DNA of 64,000 nt from GCA-958296115 sp965222445. GTDB lineage: Bacteria > Chloroflexota > Dehalococcoidia > Lucifugimonadales > CAJWER01. Positions 42,774 through 49,440 of this stretch are shown here, piece by piece. The position numbers and the translations under genes are program-made. The notes below the pieces were generated by a model. The model had not been told where the DNA came from. It ran no database searches and saw only the letters and a list, made by a program, of their open reading frames with translations. How positions within the stretch are numbered: the stretch's first letter is position 1; each line of letters opens with the position of its first letter. The stretch is taken from NCBI GenBank assembly GCA_965222445.1, contig CBDCTY010000001.1, forward strand, positions 930,001-994,000, written 5' to 3'.

Positions 42774-43252
42774 TTATACCAGGTTGCCTTCATGCGGCCA
42801 TGTGTGAGTGACCGGATTGGAACACTGGCCCTACCGGCGTAGGGGAGGGTTTGCAACTGTCTGCAACCCGCCGTAACTGTTCAGTCTCCATGAGCTGAGA
42901 GGTCCTCCCCGAATGTCATTCCGAACGAAGCGCCAGCGGAGTGAGGAATCTACGCCTGTCATCGGGGGATGGCCCTGTGTGAAAAGGACTGTAGATTCTT
43001 CGTCGCTGTGCTCCTCAGAATGACAACAAGGAGGGGCGGCTCATATGTCTCATCGACTCTTAACAGTTACAACCCGCCCTCCTCTCGACCGTGGCCTCCA
43101 GACGGCACTACGCTCTACCGCCCAATCATTGGCCATTTCTCAAAAAAAGGCATTGTGTTTTCCCTTTATAAGTATCTAAGAACAGTGCTAGCATCTCGCA
43201 GTCATTCGCAGCGACGGGGGTACGGAGAGGTCGATTCGGTGGCGCCGGTCCA
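42774..43252. other. Intergenic region with dispersed repeats
   Basis: No gene is apparent. Two blocks of the GTCATTCCGAACGAAG...GTGAGGAATCT type (about 42915-42953 and, diverged, 42985-43023) and a GGGTTTGCAACTG...CAACCCGCC inverted segment (about 42848-42874) are present. An AT-rich stretch (43135-43190) probably holds the rsmD promoter. Confidence 0.5.
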
Positions 43253-43813
43253 ATGACGACTCGACTTACCGGCGGCTCCGAAAGGGGCCGCCTGCTGAGG
43301 GCGTCGAGGAGCTCCGGCCTGAGACCCACGTCGGAGCGAGTCAGGGCTGCGGTATTCTCGATGATCGGCCCCGAGGCTGTGGAGTCGGGAAGTGTGCTCG
43401 ACCTGTACGCGGGTACGGGCGCGCTGGGAATCGAGGCGCTGAGTCGAGGGGCTGCCTCGGCCGATTTCGTCGAGAGCGACGTTCGCCGGTGCCGGGACAT
43501 CAGGGCGAATCTGGAGGCCTTGGGGCTGACAGAGCGGGGACGGGTGCATGTCGGGCGTGTCGAGAAGGCGTTGGCGAGAATGGAGGGCCCCTTCGGCCTG
43601 GTGCTGATAGACCCTCCATACGGCGCTGACCCCTGGAACGGGGTGATGGCGCAGCTGTACGAAGGGGGCGTGTTGGAACAGGACGCGATCGTGGTGGCGG
43701 AGCATTCGTCGAGGCTGGAGCTTGCTCCGGCCTACGGGGGCCTGGTGAGGGCCAGGAGCCGCAGGTACGGCGACACTTCGGTGTCAGTCTACACCCTGGG
43801 GCGGGATGGATGA
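43253..43813 (+). CDS. rsmD: 16S rRNA (guanine(966)-N2)-methyltransferase RsmD
   Basis: The 186-residue product has the full RsmD pattern: an N-terminal LTGGSERGRLLR and GLRPTSERVRAAVFSMIG, the SAM-binding LDLYAGTGALGIEALSRGA, and the catalytic LVLIDPPYGADPW (DPPY). It methylates G966 (E. coli numbering) of 16S rRNA in the 30S subunit. It overlaps coaD by four bases (ATGA), the usual rsmD-coaD arrangement in bacteria. Confidence 0.95.
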   Translation: MTTRLTGGSERGRLLRASRSSGLRPTSERVRAAVFSMIGPEAVESGSVLDLYAGTGALGIEALSRGAASADFVESDVRRCRDIRANLEALGLTERGRVHVGRVEKALARMEGPFGLVLIDPPYGADPWNGVMAQLYEGGVLEQDAIVVAEHSSRLELAPAYGGLVRARSRRYGDTSVSVYTLGRDG

Positions 43814-44298
43814 CCACAGCCGTCTACCCCGGCAGCTTCGACCCCGTACACAACGGGCACGTCGACGTGGCGACGCGGGCCTCGGTGCTCTTCGACCGCC
43901 TGGTGATAGCGGTCTATGAGAGTCCGCCCAAGCAGATACTCTTCTCGTCGGGGGAGCGGGTTGCCCTGGTCGAGGAGTCCGTCGGGCATCTGGACAACGT
44001 CGACGTCGTGGCCTTCTCGGGGCTGGTAGCACCGGACCTTGTACGGAGCGTCGGGGCCAAGTTCGTCGTGCGCGGGTTGAGGGCGGGCTTGGACTTCGAG
44101 ACCGAGTTCGAGATGGCGCTGATGTGGCGGACTCTGGATCCCGACGTGGACGTGGTGTGCCTGATGAGTGCGCTTCAGCACCAGTTCATATACTCGACCC
44201 GCATCAAAGAGGTAGCAAAGCTCGGAGCCGACGTCCGGGGACTGGTCCCGGGCTGCGTGGTGACCGAGTTGGAAGCTAAGTACGGCTCGGCGGAGTAG
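43810..44298 (+). CDS. coaD: Phosphopantetheine adenylyltransferase
   Basis: A 162-residue CoaD: VYPGSFDPVHNGHVDVATRA contains the T/HxGH nucleotidyl-transfer motif, KFVVRGLRAGLDFETEFEMAL the phosphopantetheine site, and YSTRIKEVAKLGADVRGLVP the C-terminal ISSTxVRE-like motif, here YSTRIKEV. It makes dephospho-CoA from 4'-phosphopantetheine and ATP, the penultimate step of coenzyme A synthesis. Start overlap with rsmD ensures coupling. Length and motifs are normal. Confidence 0.95.
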   Translation: MTTAVYPGSFDPVHNGHVDVATRASVLFDRLVIAVYESPPKQILFSSGERVALVEESVGHLDNVDVVAFSGLVAPDLVRSVGAKFVVRGLRAGLDFETEFEMALMWRTLDPDVDVVCLMSALQHQFIYSTRIKEVAKLGADVRGLVPGCVVTELEAKYGSAE

Positions 44299-44350
44299 CC
44301 GCGGAGCGAAAGGGGGCCCAGTTATCAATATCATTCAGGTCATAGAGGAG

Positions 44351-44857
44351 ATGGACTCGCTGACGAGCACCGCCACCAAGGTGCCTGGGATGCGCAGGAA
44401 GGTGATGGTGGACGTGGAGCGGCTCTCGTCCCTGTCGGCCGCGCTCAGGACGGCGATCCCTGCGGACATCCAGGAGGCCAGGGAGATACTCCGGCAGAAG
44501 GAGTCCACGGTCAACCAGGCCAACCTTGAGGCGCGACGCATCAAGGAGGGCGCTAGGCAGGAGCAGTCGGCGCGGCTGGACGACACCGAGATAGTGCGTC
44601 AGGCCGAGATGAAGGCGGAGAACATCCACCAGGCGGCCCTTCAGCAGGCGCAGGAGATCACCCAGGACGCGCAGCGCCGCGCATACAAGATCGTCGAGGA
44701 CGCCGAGACCCTCTCCAACCATCGGCGTGAGGGCTCGAACCAGTACGCGAGGGAGACGCTGTTCGATCTCGAGGAGCGCCTGTCCTCAGTCCTGGGCCAG
44801 GTGCGCCGGGGCATCGACACGCTCGGCCTGAAGGCCGATTCGACGATCCCCTCCTAG
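44351..44857 (+). CDS. Coiled-coil protein downstream of coaD (DivIVA/ATP-synthase-b-like)
   Basis: The 168-residue product is mostly one long coiled coil (EILRQKESTVNQANLEARRI, DTEIVRQAEMKAENIHQAA, AQEITQDAQRRAYKIVEDAE). Similar proteins follow coaD in other Chloroflexota and usually begin with an IIQLIDxLE-like segment. Here that segment (IINIIQ-like, INIIQVIEEM) is encoded in frame upstream of ATG 44351 without an ATG, GTG or TTG. The SD-like AGGGGG (44311-44316) is seven bases before ATC 44324, while GAGGAG abuts ATG 44351 with no spacing. The true start may therefore be a rare codon at 44324-44335. Function unknown. Confidence 0.7.
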   Translation: MDSLTSTATKVPGMRRKVMVDVERLSSLSAALRTAIPADIQEAREILRQKESTVNQANLEARRIKEGARQEQSARLDDTEIVRQAEMKAENIHQAALQQAQEITQDAQRRAYKIVEDAETLSNHRREGSNQYARETLFDLEERLSSVLGQVRRGIDTLGLKADSTIPS

Positions 44858-44927
44858 TCCACGACGCTGAGACGGTAGGGGCAGGAGCGATTCCCGCCCC
44901 TGCCGCAAATTTAGGACTGCGGCGCGG

Positions 44928-45899
44928 CTAGGTGACGGCCGCGGCGTGCCGCTTCTGGGTGATCGGGTGGGCGCTCGCCCACTCGTAGGCGGCGGTCGCC
45001 GCCAGCGCTCCCTGGGATGCCGCGGTGATCGTCTGCTTGAGGTCGCCCGACGCGTCCGTGATGTCGCCTGCCGCCAAAAGCCCTCCCACGTTCGTGCGGC
45101 CCATCTTGTCGACTATGATCTCCTCGATGTCGTTCAGGTTGACGCCGAGCTGTTTGGCCAGGTCGACCCTGGGGTCCGCGCCGATTTCGATGAATATGCC
45201 GTGCACGTCGAGCTCCCTCGATCCGTTGTGCTCACGGTCGAGAACGATGCTGTCCAGGCCGCCGACGCCCTTCAACTCGACTACGTTCGTGCTGAAGACG
45301 GTCTCGACGTTGTCGGCCTCTTCGAGGTGCCTGAGATTGACGGGCTCGGGCCGGGAGAAAGCCCCGCGCCGGTAGATGATGTAGACCTTCTCGGCATACT
45401 TGCTGAGCAGGGTCGCGCCCTTGACCGCAGAGTCCCCCCCGCCGACCACCGCAACCGTGTTGCCGCGGTGCAGCGGCGCGTCGCAGACCGAGCAGTAGGA
45501 TACGCCGCGCCCGGTCCACTCCTCCTCGTGCTCCAGGTCGAGGGTCCTGCGCTCCCTGCCCACCGCGATGATGACCGAGGCGGCCATGTATGTCAGGCCG
45601 CCCTCCGTGCCGACCTCGAAGCCGTCGCCCTGCTTGGTGATCGAGACCACCTTGTCATCGACGATCGGGACCTCGTATCGTTCGGCCGACTCCCGGAACT
45701 TCATCATCAGGTCGAATCCGTCGATCTCGGGATAGCCGGGATAGTTCTCGATCAGGCCGCCGATGGCCGTCTCGCCGCCGAAGGTCTCGCCTATGACGAC
45801 CGTCGATACCTGGTAGCGGGCGGAGTACATTCCGGCGGCAAAGGCGGCCGCGCCCTGTCCGGCGATCACCACGTCGTATGTTTCTGCTTCGTTCGTCAA
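44928..45899 (-). CDS. trxB: Thioredoxin reductase-like FAD/NAD(P) oxidoreductase
   Basis: A 323-residue two-domain flavoprotein. FAD motif: DVVIAGQGAAAFAAGMYSAR (first glycine loop partly altered). Redox pair: GVSYCSVCDAPLHRG (CxxC). NAD(P) motif: VAVVGGGDSAVKGATLLS. C-terminal FAD motif: GGLLAAGDITDASGDLKQ. It is expected to reduce thioredoxin or a related disulfide protein with NADPH. No thioredoxin gene is adjacent. The neighbour downstream of its start is an SDR gene on the same strand. Confidence 0.88.
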   Translation of the reverse strand: MTNEAETYDVVIAGQGAAAFAAGMYSARYQVSTVVIGETFGGETAIGGLIENYPGYPEIDGFDLMMKFRESAERYEVPIVDDKVVSITKQGDGFEVGTEGGLTYMAASVIIAVGRERRTLDLEHEEEWTGRGVSYCSVCDAPLHRGNTVAVVGGGDSAVKGATLLSKYAEKVYIIYRRGAFSRPEPVNLRHLEEADNVETVFSTNVVELKGVGGLDSIVLDREHNGSRELDVHGIFIEIGADPRVDLAKQLGVNLNDIEEIIVDKMGRTNVGGLLAAGDITDASGDLKQTITAASQGALAATAAYEWASAHPITQKRHAAAVT

Positions 45900-45960
45900 G
45901 TGAGTGGCTCCTTCATACTGCGTCCGTGCGACGCTCGGTCTGCGGTTTGTCCCTGTCCGA

Positions 45961-46710
45961 TCAGTGGAATACGCGCCCGGAGTCCATGGCCAAGGTCTGG
46001 CCGGTAACGCTGTCGGTGGCGCAGAAGAGCGCCACCTGCCTGGCGATGTCGTCCTTGTCGGCCGCCCGCTTAAGGAGAGCCCCCTCTACGGCGGCCTTCT
46101 GGTACTCGGGAGCAAGGTTGTCGGACATCTTGGTGCCCAGCAGGTAACCGGGCGCTATGCAGTTGACCTGGATCTCGGGCGCCAGGCCGACGGCCATGCA
46201 CTTGGTCATGTGGATGAGGGCGGATTTGGCTACGGCGTAAGGGATCGACGAGCCTGTGGGCTCCAGACCGGCGACCGAGGAGATGTTCACTATCCTGCCG
46301 GAGCCCTGCCGCTTCATCGCCGGGACGACGGCCTTGATGCATAGCATCGGGCCGGTCAGGTTGACGTCGAAGATACGTGTCCAGTCCTCGTAGGTCATGG
46401 CGTCCAGGTCGCTGAACGGGATCCACTTGTTGTAGCCCGCGTCGTTGACCAGTACGTCGATTCTGCCGAAGTTCTGCAGGACGGTCTCCGCCGCGGCCGA
46501 CACGCCCGCCGGGTCCGTCACGTCGCATTGCACCGGCTTGGCCTGGACCCCCTTGGCGGCCACCTCCGACGCGATGAGCTCAGCCTGCTCCCGGCCGGAG
46601 TTGTAGAGGACGGCAATGTTCGCGCCTTCGTCGGCCAGGGCATGGCATATGCGTCCGCCCAGTCCGCCGCTGCCGCCGGTGACCATGGCTACCGTACCCG
46701 TCAGGTCCAT
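45961..46710 (-). CDS. Classical SDR oxidoreductase (FabG-like)
   Basis: A 249-residue classical short-chain dehydrogenase. The cofactor motif is VAMVTGGSGGLGGRI, then VLVNDAGYNKW, catalytic Ser in IVNISSVAGLEPTG, and Tyr/Lys in IPYAVAKSALIHMTK. The end QTLAMDSGRVFH fits the FabG group. It would reduce a keto acid, acyl or sugar ketone with NAD(P)H. It lies 61 bases upstream of trxB on the same strand and may be co-transcribed. Substrate unresolved. Confidence 0.88.
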   Translation of the reverse strand: MDLTGTVAMVTGGSGGLGGRICHALADEGANIAVLYNSGREQAELIASEVAAKGVQAKPVQCDVTDPAGVSAAAETVLQNFGRIDVLVNDAGYNKWIPFSDLDAMTYEDWTRIFDVNLTGPMLCIKAVVPAMKRQGSGRIVNISSVAGLEPTGSSIPYAVAKSALIHMTKCMAVGLAPEIQVNCIAPGYLLGTKMSDNLAPEYQKAAVEGALLKRAADKDDIARQVALFCATDSVTGQTLAMDSGRVFH

Positions 46711-46766
46711 GAGAATCGCCTCCGTATGGGCCGTTTGCCGGGCGGATTATAGCACCCAGCCAGGGA

Positions 46767-46973
46767 TCACCAGCGCCTCCTTCGCCACTCCTCCCTGCCG
46801 ACCCGCTTCTGGCCAAGCCTGTACAGCCAGGCGATGGCGAAGCCGAGCAGGGCGCCGAATACGATGCGGTCGCCCCGTGCCAGGTCCCAGTCCAGGAGAT
46901 ACGAGAGCCACACCACCGCGAGAGGCAGGAAGACGATGGCGAGTGCGATGAAGGTGCGGCTCGAGGACTTCAT
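46767..46973 (-). CDS. Small two-span membrane protein
   Basis: From ATG 46973 a 68-residue product begins KSSSRTFIALAIVFLPLAVV, a first helix, then LLDWDLARGDRIVFGALLGF with a second helix, and a very basic tail (QKRVGREEWRRRRW). Upstream in-frame codons give a poor, Cys/Arg-rich extension, so the later ATG is preferred. It lies 56 bases upstream of the SDR gene on the same strand. No family recognised. Confidence 0.55.
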   Translation of the reverse strand: MKSSSRTFIALAIVFLPLAVVWLSYLLDWDLARGDRIVFGALLGFAIAWLYRLGQKRVGREEWRRRRW

Positions 46974-47065
46974 ACATAACAGACTAACAGATTGACACCG
47001 TCGTCGGTGCCCGCCTCGGTACGCTCGGAGCTTGAACAGGCAGGCGAGATCTACGTACACGAGCC

Positions 47066-47222
47066 ATCCGTTACGCTGCCGAGCTTCCTATGACGGACTT
47101 CGAGGACGCGATGCAGGTTGCCGCGGCACGTGTTTGCGGCGCACGGCACATCGGAACGAGGAACGTCAGGGACTACGAACGGTCTCCAATCCGCACGGTC
47201 AGCCCGCAGGAGGCGCTCGGCG
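47066..47222 (+). pseudogene. C-terminal remnant of a PIN-domain toxin
   Basis: The frame reads YAAELPMTDFEDAMQVAAAR, GARHIGTRNVRDYERSPI, SPQEAL. This is the C-terminal PIN-domain segment with the D-F-E-D-A and TRN-x2-D-Y motifs. The N-terminal half with the first catalytic Asp is missing, and no antitoxin gene precedes it. The frame stays open into the next gene, but that is accidental. Confidence 0.7.
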
Positions 47223-47293
47223 GACTGTTTCTGACTCTTGGTGTGTTGCCTCTGCTGTCCCTATATCCCAAGATACTCGTGGGAGAGGATCCG

Positions 47294-47717
47294 ATGCGGA
47301 TACTCATTGCACTGTGCGCCGTCATCGCCCTGTCGGGCTGCGCGTCGGAGACCGGCGCCGAAACGCCCGGACCGGCGTGCGGGGATGGCTTCGAGGAGCT
47401 CGCCGAGTATAGCCTTTTCTTCGGAAGAAGCGATTCCACAGGTGCGGAAGTGGTGTCGGATGAAGCTTGGAACGAGTTCCTGGAGGACACCGTAACCCCG
47501 CGTTTTCCCGACGGACTTACCGTGATGAACGGTCGCGGCCAGTGGCAGCTCGAGTCCGGCGCCATACAGAGAAGGTACGAGAATACTCTATATATTGACC
47601 GAAGTGGGCGACGGTGGATTGCGCCTTTTGGACGAGATATCGGAAGAGTATAAGCGCCGTTTTGGACAGGAATCAGTCCTGCTGACATCCGGTACGACTT
47701 GCGTCTCGTTCCAGTGA
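47294..47717 (+). pseudogene. DUF3574 lipoprotein with a frameshift
   Basis: ATG 47294 begins a lipoprotein signal (MRILIALCAVIALSGCASET, Cys 16), then the DUF3574 body EYSLFFGRSDSTGAEVVSDE, EDTVTPRFPDGLTVMNGRGQ. Near 47581 the conserved C-terminus moves to another frame (LRLLDEISEEYKRRFGQESV), ending with TGA at 47715. The total of 424 bases is one more than a multiple of three, consistent with one inserted base. Without the shift the product would be 140 residues, normal for the family. Function of DUF3574 unknown. Confidence 0.75.
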
Positions 47718-47948
47718 ACAACCCATGACCCCAAAGACGTGAAAAACTATTCTTGTGATTGGGCGCATGGTTCTTCTCCATGGAACCGAAGCTTTTCCAT
47801 CCAAAGCCGGTGTGAGTATGGCCTATAGTGATGAAAAACTTATGAATAAAACCGCAATATTGACATTGTCGTTTGCGCCGGTTAGTCTGGCCTGATAGGT
47901 TGTGACTGCACTTTTCAAGTTCGGGGGAATCTTCAAGGAGGTGGTGAA

Positions 47949-49235
47949 ATGCTTCCCAATGTCTTGCTCAGACCGGTTTCCCGCGACGATGTCGACAGGG
48001 TGGCATGGTGGTTGGAGGATGCCGAGGTTTCGTCCCGCTGGTTCGGGCAGTATGCCTGGGGTGAACCGATCCACCGCAGCTACGAGCCCACCCACATGCT
48101 CGAGTCGAGCGACCACGAGTGGCGGCACATATTCGGTGATCCGAAGCGCCTGATCTTCTCGATCTACAACGACCGGAACGAACATGTCGGCGAGTGCCAG
48201 ATCATACTGGACGGAGAGGAGGGGGCGGAGCTCTCCCTGCTCATAGGCCGCAAGGACCTGTGGCACCAGGGCTACGGCGCGGCGACCGTGCTCGTCCTGA
48301 TGGACCGGGTTTTTTCGACACTGAGACTGAACAGGGCATGGGTGAACGTGCCCGAAGACAACGTCCCCGCGCTCGGGCTCTTCGAGAAGCTGGGCTTCCT
48401 GCGGTTGGACAAGCGGGAGTTGCGGACGCGGAGAGACGGCAGCGTCCTCAATGCCTTCATTCTGACCATAGACGCGCGATCATACCTGAAGCGCCAGCCT
48501 GTCGAGGAGAGGCCCAGGCCGAGCGAGGTGGTAACGATTACCGGCCTCCCGGGGAGCCTTTCGGAGGAGGTCGCCTACGAAGTCGCCAATATCCTCGGCA
48601 GCCGCCTGGTGGACAGTGAGATACGCGACGAGCTGCTCCGCCGGCTAAAGTGCTCGCACGCCGAGCTCGAAGGCTTCGAGGCCAGCTTCCGCTCGTTCTG
48701 GACGCGGCTGCTCAACTCGGTGGTAGTACCCATGGAGTGGTCGGCCACCTACGACGCAGCGTACGTCTTCAGGCCTGACCCATCCCTGGACCATGACCTG
48801 CTGACCGACCAGCTCAACAAGGAGCAGTACGTCGGCGCCCTGACCGGTGTCGTCAAGAGGCTCTGCAGGGAGGGCGGTGTGATCATGCACGGCCAGGGTT
48901 CCCATCACATTGCCGCCAAGCACGGAGGGAGCCTCAACGTCTTCGTAGCCGCATCTTTCGAGAAGCGGGCCGGAAACGTGGCGGCCCAGGAGGCAGTATC
49001 CGAGGAGGAGGCCGCGAATCGGCTGAAGCACGTCGACGGCGAGGTGCTGTCGATCTCCCGACATCTGTGGGGCGGCGACCTCGACGACGCGGCCGCCTTC
49101 GACCTCACCGTCAACCTCGACCGGATGCCAGTGCAGGAAGCCGCGCGGCTGATAGTCGGCGCGCTGGGGCACGACAGCGACTCCCCCGCCAGGCTGAAGG
49201 ACGCAGGGCGTGAGGCCGAATTCGCAACCAGCTAG
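47949..49235 (+). CDS. GNAT acetyltransferase fused to a cytidylate-kinase-like domain
   Basis: A 428-residue fusion starting at ATG 47949 after AAGGAGGTG. Residues ~1-185 are a GNAT domain of the RimJ/RimL type: LRPVSRDDVDRVAWWLED, LSLLIGRKDLWHQGYGAATV (acetyl-CoA loop, Q/RGxGxA-like) and DNVPALGLFEKLGFLRLD. Residues ~200-425 resemble the cytidylate-kinase-like (Cytidylate_kin_2) family: TITGLPGSLSEEVAYEVANILG with a non-canonical P-loop lacking GKS, then HGQGSHHIAAKHGGSLNVFV. The fusion suggests an acetylation activity controlled by a nucleotide-binding module. Substrates unknown. Confidence 0.75.
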   Translation: MLPNVLLRPVSRDDVDRVAWWLEDAEVSSRWFGQYAWGEPIHRSYEPTHMLESSDHEWRHIFGDPKRLIFSIYNDRNEHVGECQIILDGEEGAELSLLIGRKDLWHQGYGAATVLVLMDRVFSTLRLNRAWVNVPEDNVPALGLFEKLGFLRLDKRELRTRRDGSVLNAFILTIDARSYLKRQPVEERPRPSEVVTITGLPGSLSEEVAYEVANILGSRLVDSEIRDELLRRLKCSHAELEGFEASFRSFWTRLLNSVVVPMEWSATYDAAYVFRPDPSLDHDLLTDQLNKEQYVGALTGVVKRLCREGGVIMHGQGSHHIAAKHGGSLNVFVAASFEKRAGNVAAQEAVSEEEAANRLKHVDGEVLSISRHLWGGDLDDAAAFDLTVNLDRMPVQEAARLIVGALGHDSDSPARLKDAGREAEFATS

Positions 49236-49288
49236 GCCCGCTGTGAACCTCCGATTTACGTCGGCGGGGGGCCGGGTCCGGGGACCAG

Positions 49289-49429
49289 ATGCCTGACTGG
49301 TGGCTGGAAGCCGCGCTGCCCGCCGCAGTATTCGGGGCCCTGCTGGCGTTGTGGGTCCTCATCCCGCCCAAGGATGGTGAACAGGACCTCGCCAGCAGGA
49401 TCCGCGAGCGGATCTTTCGCCGACGGTAG
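49289..49429 (+). CDS. Small 46-residue single-span membrane protein
   Basis: ATG 49289 opens MPDWWLEAALPAAVFGALLA, continues LWVLIPPKDGEQDLASRIRE, and ends RIFRRR before TAG. A hydrophobic helix with a basic C-terminal tail is consistent with a real inner-membrane microprotein. Weak GGGGACC precedes it. It occupies the gap between the GNAT fusion and convergent leuS. No family recognised. Confidence 0.5.
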   Translation: MPDWWLEAALPAAVFGALLALWVLIPPKDGEQDLASRIRERIFRRR

Positions 49430-49440
49430 GCCGCGCCGGC

